Source: Stentor coeruleus
Lineage: Eukaryota; Ciliophora; Heterotrichea; Heterotrichida; Stentoridae
Assembly: GCA_001970955.1 (NCBI GenBank)
Contig: MPUH01000025.1
Coordinates: 94,427-158,426, forward strand
Length of the DNA stretch: 64,000 nt
Direction: 5' to 3'
Each line of letters begins with the position of its first letter. The stretch's first letter is position 1. This document shows, piece by piece, positions 39,371-51,100 of this stretch. The notes under the pieces were generated by a model that had not been told where the DNA came from, searched no databases, and worked only from the letters and a program-made list of their open reading frames with translations. Position numbers and translations under genes: made by a program.

Positions 39371-41221
39371 ATGTTTTACTCACGCTTGCTGAAAAATGCA
39401 TTCTCTCTTGCTTCAAGACTTCGTGTTCCAAAATTTGAAAGAGTCGATTACTCTCAATTCTTAAAACTAGGAGCAATTTCAACTGGTCTTGCAGCTTATT
39501 CATTCTCCACTGTGATGTGTAATGACGATCCAGTCAGAGAAATCGAAGTTGGTAATACTGCTGATATTCCTGAAGGGTCCATGAGAAAAATGCAAATCGG
39601 CGAAAACCAAGATAACTTTATTCTTGTAAGTAAAGTCTGTGGAAAAATTTATGCAACAGGTGGTAAATGTTCACACTATGGAGCACCTTTACAAATGGGT
39701 TATCTTGATGGTTTCTCAGTTATCTGTCCTTGGCATGCTGCAGCTTTTGATGTTAGAACCGGAGAAATATTTCATGCTCCAGGTTTAGACTCAATACCTA
39801 CATATAAGGTAACAGAATCAAATGGAAAAGTGATTGTTCATATTCCAGAATCAAAAATAAATTCTGTATCAGGATCATTCAGAAGTAAGAAAATGGTAAA
39901 AAGAGACCCTAATGATAATAGAGTTTTTGTTGTTGTTGGTGGAGGAGCTGCAGGAAGTACAGGTGTAGAAACATTAAGAAAAGAAGGTTATACAGGAAGG
40001 ATAATTTTTGTTACTTCTGAAAATATTTTACCTTATGATAGAGTTGTGATATCAAAAAATTTCAAAGTAAAAGCAGAAGAACTTGTATTTAGAAGTCAAG
40101 AGTTTTATCAGGAGTTTGATATAGAAATGAAAACTGGTACTGAAGTTGTTGATATTGATGCAGATCATAAAGTTCTTAAGTTGAAAAATGGTCAAGAAAT
40201 TCATTATGATAAAGTCCTTTTGGCTACAGGGTGCTCAGCTAGAGTACCTGGACCTTTTAAGAAATACACAAGCAATTTTTCTAATGTTTTCACTCTAAGA
40301 TCTGCAGCTGATCATGATAAAATCAGACAATCAATAGCTAAAGCTAATAAAATCACTATTATTGGAGCTGGATTCCTTGGACTTGAAGCTGCGAAGAATA
40401 TTAGAACTACATGGCCAGAAAAAGAAGTTACAATAATTGATCTTGAACAGAAACCTTTGGCTAATATTCTAGGAGAAGAAATTTCTGAACAAATCCTTAC
40501 AACACAAAAGATAAATGGAGTGCATTTAATTACTGGGCAACAAATTGGATCATTTGAAGGTAAAGATGGGGTTATAACAGGAATTAACTTACCAACTCAT
40601 GCAAGCTATGGAGTTTCAGAAAACTCCACTTTGGTTGAAACTGATTATGTTATTTTCGCAACTGGAGCACAAGTTAATACTGCTTATATACCAGGAAATC
40701 TTACAAATATTGATGGGTCAATTAGAGTAAATTCCCATTTCCAATCTGAAAATCCTTACATTTATGCAGCAGGAGATATAGCTCAATTCCCATCACTACT
40801 TAGTGAATCTAGAGAAAGAGTAGAACACTGGGCTGTCGCTGAACAGCAAGGGAGAATTGCAGCTCTTAATATGCTAGGGAAAGGGAATAATTATCTTGAT
40901 GTACCATTCTTTTGGAGTAATCAGTTTTTGAATGTTAGTTTTGCAGGATTCAGTAGTGGACATGATTCTACTTTTACAGAAAGCAATGGTGAAAATGATC
41001 CTTCAAAAACAGCAAGAATCACTTATTTCTTTAAAGGTGAAAGATGTATTGGAGTTTCTTCTGTCAATTGGCCAGGGTCAGTACTTAGGCTAAAGATTGC
41101 ACTACACAGAGGATTGATGCCAAGTAAAAAAGAGATTATAAATGGAAGTGTGAGATTCAGCAGCATTATTGAACGTGTTAAGAACAGTAATCCTTGTGGG
41201 GCAAACTGTTGTAGGAATTAA
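39371..41221 (+). CDS. AIFM3: AIFM3-like oxidoreductase with Rieske [2Fe-2S] and FAD/NAD domains, 616 aa
   Basis: Residues 1-25 (MFYSRLLKNAFSLASRLRVP) look like a mitochondrial presequence, and about 34-48 may be a membrane segment. A Rieske domain follows, with ligands Cys100-His102 (KCSH) and Cys119-His122 (CPWH). Then comes a pyridine-nucleotide-disulphide oxidoreductase fold: FAD site VVVGGGAAGS at 187-196 and NAD site ITIIGAGFLGLEAA at 328-341, with the second FAD motif YIYAAGDIAQFP further on. This Rieske plus reductase order is that of AIFM3/Nfrl proteins, which act in mitochondria as NAD(P)H-dependent electron carriers and are linked to apoptosis in animals. The in vivo acceptor is not known here. 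Confidence 0.93.
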   Translation: MFYSRLLKNAFSLASRLRVPKFERVDYSQFLKLGAISTGLAAYSFSTVMCNDDPVREIEVGNTADIPEGSMRKMQIGENQDNFILVSKVCGKIYATGGKCSHYGAPLQMGYLDGFSVICPWHAAAFDVRTGEIFHAPGLDSIPTYKVTESNGKVIVHIPESKINSVSGSFRSKKMVKRDPNDNRVFVVVGGGAAGSTGVETLRKEGYTGRIIFVTSENILPYDRVVISKNFKVKAEELVFRSQEFYQEFDIEMKTGTEVVDIDADHKVLKLKNGQEIHYDKVLLATGCSARVPGPFKKYTSNFSNVFTLRSAADHDKIRQSIAKANKITIIGAGFLGLEAAKNIRTTWPEKEVTIIDLEQKPLANILGEEISEQILTTQKINGVHLITGQQIGSFEGKDGVITGINLPTHASYGVSENSTLVETDYVIFATGAQVNTAYIPGNLTNIDGSIRVNSHFQSENPYIYAAGDIAQFPSLLSESRERVEHWAVAEQQGRIAALNMLGKGNNYLDVPFFWSNQFLNVSFAGFSSGHDSTFTESNGENDPSKTARITYFFKGERCIGVSSVNWPGSVLRLKIALHRGLMPSKKEIINGSVRFSSIIERVKNSNPCGANCCRN

Positions 41222-41360
41222 ATAAACATTCTTAGATTTATAATTTTATAGATTGACAAGTTTGAATTCAATTCTAATTAATTCTTTATAATATTCTCTT
41301 AGCAAAACTGAAAGGATATTAAAAATATATTTATAACTAATAAGATTTTTGAAATAATTT

Positions 41361-41783
41361 ATGGAAAGCGCGAGAACTGTGATAGCATGTACACTTGAAG
41401 ATCTTAAAGACCCAGAGAAGAGATTAGCATATGAGGAAGCAAGTACAGTTAAGAATCTCCAAAAAAACTTATCTTTAGCATTACAAGAAGCAAGAGATGT
41501 TATTGATTCCTTTAAAGATTTGTGTCACAACTGCAACCTAGAATTTTTAGCACTAAAAGAAAAAGAAGAAAAGGATTTATCTGCAATAATTCCATCAATT
41601 GAAAAAGAAATTGAAAGAATCTCTGACCATTTGCGTAACGAGATTGTTTGGCAAAATTCAGAAAATTGCAAGCTTGGAAAGCAAGCACAACTTCTTATAA
41701 AAGAAAAATCAACTCTTCAGCAATTAGCTAATGAAGCTCAGGGTAAATTCGATAAAGCTGAATCTTCAATGATAGTTAAATAA
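41361..41783 (+). CDS. Unknown small coiled-coil protein, 140 aa
   Basis: I do not recognise this protein. It is almost wholly helical with heptads from about residue 30 to 135 (KNLQKNLSLALQEARDVI, IPSIEKEIERISDHLRNEI). A CHNC pair sits near residues 54-57. No signal or membrane segment. The gene lies 139 nt after the AIFM3-like gene and 89 nt before the phosphodiesterase gene on the same strand. No 15-nt intron could be placed to join it to the phosphodiesterase. The role is unknown. Confidence 0.72.
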   Translation: MESARTVIACTLEDLKDPEKRLAYEEASTVKNLQKNLSLALQEARDVIDSFKDLCHNCNLEFLALKEKEEKDLSAIIPSIEKEIERISDHLRNEIVWQNSENCKLGKQAQLLIKEKSTLQQLANEAQGKFDKAESSMIVK

Positions 41784-41872
41784 AAGTTTCTTTATTTTTG
41801 ATTATTTCTTTTATGTATTTAACACTACATAGAAACTAACCTAAATTTAGCATAATCTCTTATATATCTAAA

Positions 41873-44077
41873 ATGAAAGCTGAAATTAATGCTAAAATAA
41901 AAGCTGACTCCAAGTATTTGATTTATTCAAAATCTGCAGTTTATTTGCTTATGAATCATGAACGATATGAAAGCAATTCAAATAGCCTAAATCTGAACTC
42001 ACTGAATTTTTCTGATCGACAAATGAATGAAAATTACAATATCAAGCTTATGATGAATATTAAAGGTAAGCCAAGTCCTGAATATATCAAATGTATCAAA
42101 TACTATTATTCCTACACAACAATAAGCTTACTAATCCTACTCGTATTTTCTGTTATTTTATTCAACGAAGGTCAATTAACAGGTAATGATTTATTCATCT
42201 ATCTTATTGGTATTCTGATTATATTGATTTTATTCTACGTTGTACTTTTTCTGATATTCCATAGTAAGACTTGTATGTTAAAAGCTAAAACATTGTATTT
42301 AGTGATTATTCTTATTAAAGTTCTTTTTATAGTGCTTTCTGATACTAGAGGATCGTGTAATATCAATGGTTCAAAATGCATGTCTCAATTTCTGCCAATA
42401 GGCTTTTTGGTAATTGGAGAGATTGTAATGGCACGAACAATAGTCTTTCATTGCTTTATAAACATATTCATCATTGGATTTGTATCTATTCTTAGCATTT
42501 TAGTATATCATGTGCTTATTCAAGGAATTAGAAATTATGACTACTTAGCTGAAGTATCAGTTATTGGGATTTTTATTTTACTACAAACTACAGAATGTTA
42601 TCAGAGAGATTTAAGAATGAAACACATTTACTGGAGAGCTGAAAAAGAAGATATCGCTGCAGCTCAGATGAAAATCCCTGATAACAATGAAAAAAATGAT
42701 GATGATGATGAAGATACACTAAAATGTTGTGATGAAACACTTCAAAATCTTAAATACTTATCAAAAGTTATAATTTACAAGGATTCATCACATATGGCTA
42801 AAGAGTCTATTAAAGATATGAATTTAATAAGACAAAGTTTGTCGAAAAACAGGTTTTCACTATTGAAAATTGAACTGGATAAAGACATTGATGAAGAAGA
42901 CTATGCTTTTATTTCTGAGAATTTTATGGATATACATTCTGGTGAGAGGTCATCAAAAGCTCCAACAGCTTCAAGAGTTTTTAGAAGCAACAGCGTTTTT
43001 CCATTTCCAAACTATGGAGTCTCAGAGCTTCAAAGCGTTCTTTCGCATTTGTCTAAAAACTGGAATTTTGATGCATTTTTTGTTTATGAGTCGACTGGAA
43101 AAAGTATTTCTATTATCTCAAGCTATCTTATAACTAAATGGGGTATCAATAACGAATTAGAAATTCCTGAACAGATATCCCAAAATTACTTTCAAAAACT
43201 TGAAGAGGTATATAATATATAGACTTATCTTGCTAATCCATTTCATAACTCTTGTCATGCTGTTGATGTTTTACATAGTATGCTTTTCTTTGTCCTTGAT
43301 GCTAAAATTAAAAACAATATAGATAATTATGATATATTATCTGTTATTATAGCTGCTCTTGGTCATGATGTTGGTCATTTAGGTTTGACAAATAGATATT
43401 TAATTCAAACTAGTCATGCTTTAGCTCTTGAATATAATGATTATAGTGTATTGGAAAATATGCATTGCTCTTTGATTTTTAAAATTATGAACATTTCAGA
43501 ATGCGAGGTTTTTCAAAGTTTTCCACAAACTCAGTGGATTAAATCAAGGAAGCTTATAATTGATATGGTTTTATCAACAGATATGGCGAAACATTTTGAA
43601 ATCCTTGGGAAATTTAGGACTAGAGCTTTACATTTAGCAGACATAGATTTAACAAAAGATGAGGATAAAATATTAGTTTTATCAATTATGCTTAAAGCTG
43701 GTGATGTTGGTTATTGTGCTAAAATTCCTAGTTTACATAGAAAATGGAGTGAACTGGTTTTTGAAGAAAGTTTTAGACAAGGGGATTTGGAAAGAGAACA
43801 AGGTCTTTCAGTTTCAATGTATTGTGATAGAAGCTCAACTAATATACAAAAATCAAATTTAGGGTTTATATCTAATATAGCCTTACCAATATTTGAAGTA
43901 TGTGTTCAATGGGTTGAAAACAAAACAGTAAAAGAAATTGTTATTGTGCAAACTAAGAAAAACCTTGAGTATTGGCAAAATGGAAATAAAGAAAGAAGAG
44001 CTGCAACGATTTATGTTAAATCAAGAACAAACAATATAGATATTGAGAGTTTAATAAGAAGACAATCAGTTAAGTGA
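41873..44077 (+). CDS. Membrane-bound class I cyclic-nucleotide phosphodiesterase, two exons, 729 aa
   Basis: Exons are 41873-43207 and 43223-44077, separated by a 15-nt intron. Without splicing the frame stops just before the active site. About six membrane segments lie between residues 80 and 240. After a linker with a poly-Asp run, the catalytic domain carries all metal-ligand motifs: HNSCHAVDVLH (His453, His457), HDVGHLGLTN (His493, Asp494, His497), VLSTDMAKH and AGDVGY (Asp606). The enzyme hydrolyses cAMP and/or cGMP to 5'-nucleotides at a membrane. The set of transmembrane helices before a PDE catalytic domain is common in ciliates and other protists. Nucleotide preference cannot be told by eye. 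Confidence 0.95.
43208..43222 (+). other. 15-nt intron of the phosphodiesterase gene
   Basis: GTATATAATATATAG, phase 0, with an in-frame TAG as its last three bases. Removal joins KLEE to TYLANPFHNSCH and rebuilds the PDE active-site motif, strong proof that it is spliced. A is at position 10. Confidence 0.96.
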
Positions 44078-44454
44078 AAATTTCTTCAAATAGTTTAATG
44101 GTAGAATAATTTAAAATATCCTAAGTTTGTAATTGTTGTATAAATGTGGTTTTAATATTTATGTTTTAGAAATCCTTTCATGGGAAATAAGGAACTTGAA
44201 AAAAAAATCATAGATTTTTTTAGACAAAGCAAGTTGGTAGTACAAGAGTATTTCCTCTAAAATTTAGCACAAATTATTTTACTATTAAGAAACTCCTGAT
44301 TATGCTTATCTGAAAAGATTATTTCAAAACCTAATATTCCTATAATAATTTGAGAATGATTATACCAATGACTGAACTTTATTATCAGATTCTAATGAAG
44401 ATATTATAAATACAAAAAGCCTTAAAAAACGTAATAACAATAATAATAATTAGA
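44078..44454. other. Intergenic spacer, no feature seen
   Basis: AT-rich sequence between two plus-strand genes. No ORF, RNA fold or repeat is evident. Confidence 0.55.
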
Positions 44455-45078
44455 ATGAGTTTTGCTAGACTTGTCTTATTGAACACTCTAAAAAAGGAAA
44501 TGCGCTACGAGACTAGTCTAGCCAAAAATCTATCATACATCACAGAATTTATACGTAAACACGATTTTGTATACAAAGTCTCTGAGTCAAGTTCAAAAAT
44601 AAACCTTTATAAAGCAATTGACCCTTACAAAATGCAAATTGAATTCACTTACAGACTACCGAAAAAGAAAATCACTGAAAAAGACTTAAAAGACCAACAA
44701 GATATCCTTGAACTAGGCGGAGAACCATCAGATCCAGTCAAAGATGAAGTGTCTTGTTTTTACATCAGTATCCAAAAGAGTCCTAAACAAAACTTACATA
44801 TAGAATGTTATACTTACAACTCACAGATATGGATACAACATATAATTTTTACAGAAGAAATACCTAATTTTATTGCTCCACTTTTCTCTAATATCAAGGC
44901 ACGAGTTAATTTTAATATTCTTAATGAGGGATTGCAACATGAAATTGTTAATTGGCTAAAAGAAATAGGAATCTCAGACGATATGGGGAAATTCACTGAA
45001 ATAATGTCTCTATACAAAGAACAAGTTCTATACAAAAAGTGGCTTAATGACATTATTAATATCCTCAGTAATGAATAA
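44455..45078 (+). CDS. p32/MAM33 (C1QBP)-like mitochondrial protein, 207 aa
   Basis: The C-terminus is diagnostic: LNEGLQHEIVNWLKEIGISD then FTEIMSLYKEQVLYKKWLND. It matches the closing helices of MAM33/p32, where family members read LDE.LQ...YLE.RGI and KEQ..Y..WL. The middle strands (FYISIQKSPKQNLHIECYTY) fit the family's beta sheet, and an acidic-basic N-terminal helix starts the fold. Members form a doughnut-shaped trimer in the mitochondrial matrix and support mitochondrial ribosomes and respiration. The N-terminus (MSFARLVLLNTLKKEMRYET) is short; a cleaved presequence is not obvious. The gene converges with the kinase gene, 37 nt stop to stop. Confidence 0.85.
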   Translation: MSFARLVLLNTLKKEMRYETSLAKNLSYITEFIRKHDFVYKVSESSSKINLYKAIDPYKMQIEFTYRLPKKKITEKDLKDQQDILELGGEPSDPVKDEVSCFYISIQKSPKQNLHIECYTYNSQIWIQHIIFTEEIPNFIAPLFSNIKARVNFNILNEGLQHEIVNWLKEIGISDDMGKFTEIMSLYKEQVLYKKWLNDIINILSNE

Positions 45079-45115
45079 ACTTATAAAAATAAAGGAATTT
45101 TAGATTAGATGAATA

Positions 45116-46771
45116 CTATCCAAGATTAATACTATCACTTTCACCTTCCATGAATATAAGTGTATGGATAAGTGGAAGGTATTGTTTTGCATGTTCGACT
45201 GTCATCACACCTTTGATTCGCTGGTAAATATTTTCGTAATCCCATTTTGCTTCACTATCGCCTATGAACTGTTTAAGTAAATTGTATGATGTGACAAAGG
45301 CATCAATACCTAGTTTATCTTCTAGAAATAATCGAAGAAGTTCCATTCTTGTATGTGTGGATTTATCTAATACTTCTATTTGATTAACACTTGGGGTTTC
45401 ATTTACTAAGTAAGGTTGAGGGGATTCTGGAACATTTTTAATTACATCTTCTTTTACGATCATTTCATCTGCATCTACAGAATAGGTAAAAAGATCAGAC
45501 TCATCTAGGACTTCATTATCATTACAGGCTTCTTGAAGTTTTTCTATAAGTTTTTCTTGTTCTTTAAGTGTGCCGATCCATTGAACATCAGTAGCTCCTC
45601 CTTGTTTTTGTTTTTTCTTCGACTTGATATCTTCAATCATTTTAAGTCGATCTTCTGCTCTTTTTTTAGCTTTTTCTTCTCTGAGTTTATCTTTTTCTTC
45701 TTTAGTCAAGGTTTTTTCTTTGATTTTCTTTGACTTGTCTTTTTTTTTAGACTTCTCCAATGTTTTAGTCTTAGGTTTGGATTTTGATTCTTCTAAGACT
45801 TTGATTTTTTCTTCAGGAATTTTAGGTTTTTCATCAGCGACCTTAGGTTTTTCTTCAACAACTCTTCTATCCCCAGCAATTTTTATTTGAGGTTTATCAT
45901 CTTCATGTTCTATAAACTGTTGATTATGTAATATTGTATGTGAAAATTCCTTCTGTTTAATAGATTCAGTTAGTAAATTCTGTATGCGTTTATTGACAAA
46001 AGGCATTTTAAGTATCTGAGCTATTGAAGGGCGTTTATTTGGGTCAATAGACAGCATTTGCGATACCAAGCTTTTAAGATCCCGTGAAAAGTGTGGAGGC
46101 AACGGAGGATAAGCCCCCCTAACAATTTTCAAAGCTAAAAAATGAAAGCTCGACGCATCAAAAGGTGGCTTTAAAGTGCATAATTCATATAAAAGCACTC
46201 CAAGCGACCAAACGTCACTTTTAAAATTATAAGGTTTATTGTCAACAATTTCTGGAGACAAATAGTATGGAGTACCAACCATAGTCTTAGCATTATCTAC
46301 TGTACTTGTTAAGACTTTAGCGATACCAAAATCCCCAAGTTTAACTATCCCATTTTGCATTAAAAACACATTCTGAGCTTTAATGTCTCTATGAAGGATT
46401 TTTCTATCATGAACATGCTTTAAAGATAAACATAACTGGACAAATATATGGAGAACTGTTGCTTCTGAAAAAAATTTACCCTTTTGGGCTTTGATCTTCG
46501 CGGCTAGGTCACCTCCATCTGCATAGTCCATGACTATGTTTAATTTGCCGTTAGTTGTTGTGTAGACATCACGGAAATGGATAATATTTGGATGATCGAA
46601 TGCTGCCATAACTTTCACTTCACGATAAGCTTCTTTTTTTTCTTCTAGACTCATTGTGGAAATATCGATTTGCTTTACAACTACTTTAGCGTTTGTTTGT
46701 GGGTCGATACAAAGGTAACATTTGCCGAATGCACCTGAACCGAGAAGCTGGATTTCTTGGAGTTCTTCCAT
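45116..46771 (-). CDS. NEK-like serine/threonine protein kinase, 551 aa
   Basis: The kinase domain spans about 1-265 with all key parts: Gly loop GSGAFG (11-16), VVK Lys33, catalytic HRDIKAQN (127-134), DFG (147-149), GTPYYLSPE (166-174) and DVWSLG. The wording is NEK1/NEK5-type. Residues about 305-405 are a Lys/Glu-rich basic coiled coil (EEKAKKRAEDRLKMIEDIK), as in many NEKs. The C-terminal ~90 residues are acidic to helical (MELLRLFLEDKLGIDAF), resembling the tail of some ciliate NEKs. NEKs in ciliates regulate basal bodies, cilia length and the cell cycle. The 5' flank is strongly sense-C-rich. Confidence 0.93.
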   Translation of the reverse strand: MEELQEIQLLGSGAFGKCYLCIDPQTNAKVVVKQIDISTMSLEEKKEAYREVKVMAAFDHPNIIHFRDVYTTTNGKLNIVMDYADGGDLAAKIKAQKGKFFSEATVLHIFVQLCLSLKHVHDRKILHRDIKAQNVFLMQNGIVKLGDFGIAKVLTSTVDNAKTMVGTPYYLSPEIVDNKPYNFKSDVWSLGVLLYELCTLKPPFDASSFHFLALKIVRGAYPPLPPHFSRDLKSLVSQMLSIDPNKRPSIAQILKMPFVNKRIQNLLTESIKQKEFSHTILHNQQFIEHEDDKPQIKIAGDRRVVEEKPKVADEKPKIPEEKIKVLEESKSKPKTKTLEKSKKKDKSKKIKEKTLTKEEKDKLREEKAKKRAEDRLKMIEDIKSKKKQKQGGATDVQWIGTLKEQEKLIEKLQEACNDNEVLDESDLFTYSVDADEMIVKEDVIKNVPESPQPYLVNETPSVNQIEVLDKSTHTRMELLRLFLEDKLGIDAFVTSYNLLKQFIGDSEAKWDYENIYQRIKGVMTVEHAKQYLPLIHTLIFMEGESDSINLG

Positions 46772-47531
46772 GATTTTTTATAGTGATTATAAAATAAATG
46801 AATATAAAATGAGATATAGGTTGGTAGAGAGAGAAAATATGAGATTTTTAGGATAGAGATTTTGGTATTGATGTTGTTGCTTGTCCTTGATTTTATTTTA
46901 AATTTTAATTGAATTTAGGAAGCTGTAAAAGATTTGATAGGAAATAAGTAAATTTTGTAGGTTGTATTGGAAGCCAATAATTTAAATTATTGTTTTTAAT
47001 AGAAACATTTTTATGGTAGCGAATGAATGAATTTTTGATTTTTATGAGTTTAAAGATTATATCTTAGACATTTTTTACAATTTTTCGTCGTGTATGGAAA
47101 AGTCTATGAAAAAAACTAATTATTATATATAGTAAAATGATATATTTATACTTAAAGTAAAAAAGTTATATCAGAATTCTTGGATGAAAGCTCGGAAACG
47201 GCATAGTCAAAAATTATGATATATGTTAGTACTAGTAAATTCACTTAAACCTTTTTCACCTTTGTTTTATAATTTTCTTAATTAAATTGTATATTTTACT
47301 CGTAAAACATTAACATACATTTTCATATATTTTATCAATCATCACTTCCACTTTATTTACATATAAATTCTATTCTGACAAAAATATTAAAAACCTCTAA
47401 CACTACAAAATAAAACTTCAAAATCATCCTCCCTCATTCATTCTCTTCCTTTTCATCAAAAGCATTCAATTTTTCAGCAAAAACCTTAATTTGTACAACA
47501 TCATTATAACAAAAATAGTAAATTTATTAAA
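46772..47531. other. Intergenic spacer with composition switch
   Basis: No gene. The plus strand is G-rich up to about 46950 (sense-C promoter side of the kinase gene) and C-rich from about 47230 to the next gene (sense-G 3' flank). The switch point is not sharp. Confidence 0.6.
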
Positions 47532-48098
47532 TCACTCATATAATAATTTATATAATCGTGACTTAAAAGACTTCATCACCTCATCAATAACATCATCTTT
47601 AACATTTTCTTCTTGCAAAGATTTCTTAAGCTTTTTATTTTCATCCAAAGCTTTTTTAAGTTCTGACTCAAGCGATATAATTTCTTGTGACTGGTTTTCA
47701 GTACTTGACTTTTCCGCATTACTTTCAAAAGTGTCAAAGTTGAAAACTTTTAACTTTTCCTGTTCTTTTGTATATTTTTTTTTCTTGAGTGTTCTCGGGG
47801 ACTTTATCGATATTTTGCTTGTAAATCCTTTAATACAAGCAGTTTTTTTTGTTTCTTTTTGTGAGTTTGATATTGACATGCTTGGGGAATTCAAAGAAGG
47901 TATTTGTAAATTGACATTATGCATAAGTTTAGACTCTTGAAGAGCCAAAAACATTTTCTTACTATCTCTAGTATCCATAGCATCACTTCTACTTGTCAAA
48001 GAACCTTTTTTTTTTAAAGTCGACTTTGGTAGTGAGTGATCAGAGAGTACTCTAGATAAAGGGCTGATTTTTTTCTTGAGTTTTAATGTTGAGGTCAT
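47532..48098 (-). CDS. Unknown basic protein with short coiled coil, 188 aa
   Basis: I do not recognise this protein. The N-terminal half is basic and Ser/Lys-rich (STLKLKKKISPLSRVLSD, STLKKKGSL), probably unstructured, with SP sites. Residues about 138-165 form a coiled coil (IISLESELKKALDENKKLKK), and the protein ends in a short helix. It is the last gene of a four-gene minus-strand run: its ATG is 80 nt after the VPS13 stop. Start in ATAAATG context. Role unknown. Confidence 0.7.
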   Translation of the reverse strand: MTSTLKLKKKISPLSRVLSDHSLPKSTLKKKGSLTSRSDAMDTRDSKKMFLALQESKLMHNVNLQIPSLNSPSMSISNSQKETKKTACIKGFTSKISIKSPRTLKKKKYTKEQEKLKVFNFDTFESNAEKSSTENQSQEIISLESELKKALDENKKLKKSLQEENVKDDVIDEVMKSFKSRLYKLLYE

Positions 48099-48178
48099 TT
48101 ATTAGTTTATAAATATAAGACATTATTTTATGAGTTAAAAGATTGATTATGAACTTAAAAGGCGGGAGATTCTTTGGA

Positions 48179-51100
48179 TTAATTTTCAGCTTTGATTTTG
48201 CGGGGTGGTTTTTCTCCAATTATCGAAGCTAAAAAGTAGTAAATAGTCACAAGCTTGCCTAAGGTTTGTGAGTAAATACAAGCATTATCTCTCCCTCCAC
48301 CTAATTCAAGACGAAACTCATGGTCTAGTTCAAAAACTTCAATATAACTAATGGTTTTCAGTTCGATTTTTTCTTCTTTTTCTCCATCTATTAAAACCCA
48401 AAACAGTTGAGATGTGACAATTATAATCACATCATTTTTTTCAGTGAAATGCGTATAGAAAAGGATTCTATCAAAACATTTTGCCTCATTCATCATCTGT
48501 TGCGCTTGAGAAATATCAAAATTATAAGCTTCTAATAAACCTTTATGACTAATATGTCTAGGAAATCGTACTCTTCCATATCTATGAACTTTACCTTTAG
48601 CTAACAAATCAGCACCTTTAGCTATTCCTGATGTTAAAGTTGTACCGATTTTAAGGACTAATTTAATAGGTGAACTTACAAATCCAAATATCCCTGCACC
48701 CATACCTTTTAAAAATCCTTTTGCTCCTTGTTCTTTAGCACCTTTATAAGGTTTTGTGAAAACCCCAGTTATCCCATTAGCAACATCCATAACTCCACCT
48801 TTTAAACCTTCATACATAAAAACTCCTATTTTTGTATTATCTCTTTTTAGCTCTGGTTCATCTCCACTTACTTCTCGAACAACATTATAAAGTGATCCTG
48901 TAATTTTTGAAACACTACCAAAACTCCCTGAAACAACTCCACCAACTAATGATCGAACTCCTTTACCAACACCTGATGCAAAAGCTTTAGGTCCTTTCAG
49001 CATACCTTTTGCTGGTTCAGCGACAAATTCAAATACCCCAGTACCTAATTTATCAATAAGTCCTAAAGGATTACCAAGAAGATCTGAACTTCCTAAGATT
49101 TTATATATTTGTAGTATAGCTTGTCTGGTATAGTTTTTAAGAAGTACAGATGTTAAATTTGCAGTAGTTTGAAAACCGTGTGTTATAAGGACTTCATTGA
49201 ATTTCATAGGAGCTTGTGATATGTTTGTAAAAGCTCCACCTATACTTCCTAATATTCTTAAAATCCCTGATCCTAGATTTAATGAAACTTTTATTGGTTT
49301 CATAGATTTTGTGAAGGTAAATTCAAGTTTTGCTGTACAGATTCTAATGAATTCAAAGTAGGCTTTTCTTTGTATTTCGGTAAGTTTAAATGGCAAAGTT
49401 GGAGTTTCACAGTCAAAGTCTGATGATATGATGGCTGATGAGGGTATTGATGATGTTATATCTTTTAGTGATAAAAGCATATAGATAGTATCTTCATATA
49501 TTTTTACTTCAATTGGTTGTATAGAGACTTCAAACCATTTGATTTTTTCAAGAGGTAGCTGGTCTTTTGTGCATACTTTGGACTCCATATGATATTTTAA
49601 CTGGAAGAATGGTGTTTCATCTGTAAGTTCTGACTCTAATACATGTCTAAATAGTATTACTGGATATAATTGGTTTGCCCTGTCCATATTATCAATTTGG
49701 AAAGCTCCAAGCCTAATGTCAATTTTAGTCAAAGTGCGGGCGTTTTTTCTTTTAGGGACTTCAAAAACTTTATATTTTAGGGAAATATCAGACAAACTCG
49801 CATATATTTGTTCAATATTTTTCAAGTCCATAACTGATAAGCCAATCCTTGGCATATTTACAGTGCATTTTAAAACCTTTTTAAAATTCGAATCTTCATT
49901 TGTTTTATGTTCTTCTGTCAAAGTTTCATTAGTTATTCTCATTTCACGAGTCATTCCTTTAACAAAAACTTCAACATTGTATTCGCCTAAATTTTTGCAT
50001 CTCTTAATTTTGTCTATATGATAAACTCTATTGCTTGAAGCAGTTGATAAAACAATTCGCTTATCCCCACTAGCAAATTCATCAAAAGTCCAAACTTCAG
50101 TACTATTTGGAGCTATAACTATTGGTTTATCACTAAATGATTTTTGGACAATTGTAATTTCTTCACTAGTTTCATTTACAATAATATATTCAGGATCTGT
50201 AGGTTTAAGAAATGATATATGTATAGTTGCTTCATCTTTAGTATAGATCATAATCCTGACATAATTAAATAAACCTTTTTTCCATTTTTTATTCTTTTTC
50301 TCTTTGTTTGGATCAACCTTTTTATGGATTGATTTCGGGTATTTCACTTGAAAATCCTCGATTGTGTCTATAGAAAAAGGTCCTGACCAGCCTACACCAT
50401 CTTCAGAAATTTGGATTATTGGCTTTTCTGATTCAGGGTCAAAAGCTACAACTTCATTGTATTTTACGCAATACTGTTTTTCTCCTTCATATTTTCTTAT
50501 AAAAATCGTTTTTTTAAGAAAATTAGATATCATGTATCTGGGAACAATCGTCACTATTTTTGTTTTTGTTAACATACCAGATGCTAAAGATATGGAAACT
50601 CCTAAATTCATTACATCATCGCTATCTTCCATTTCAACACATAAAGCACCGGATAATGATACAGTATCTAAACTGAATTCTTTACACCATTTACTTGGCC
50701 TATCCACACTTTTGATTTTACCTTTTTTCTCAGAAAACAGTCTCCAACTATGCTTAGGAAGTTCAGTCTTGCAAAAATTTAAATCCCAATCAGTTTTATT
50801 AACAATAATATATTCAGCATATAAAGTCCAAGTCAAACTGGAAATTTGATTTTCATTAGCAAAGTTTCTATCATGTTGTGATAAGTCAACTTCTGAATTT
50901 TTTCTATAATCATCACTTGAGCTTTCAATTTTAAAACAACTTTCTGGATGATATTTCAATGGGATATCATGAAGATCTTTATCAAATGTTAAAGCTTCAG
51001 ATGCAAAAAGGGCTTGATCTGTATTTAAAATGACTTCAAAAGGAAATCCTTTTGCTGGGTTGATATTTTTTATTATCGATTTTTCTCCTGTAGCTAAATC

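Noticed and set aside
43280-44077. A separate 265-residue gene beginning at the Met at 43280
   Set aside because: The PDE motif HNSCHAVDVLH lies upstream of this Met and is restored only when the 15-nt intron is removed, so this is exon 2.
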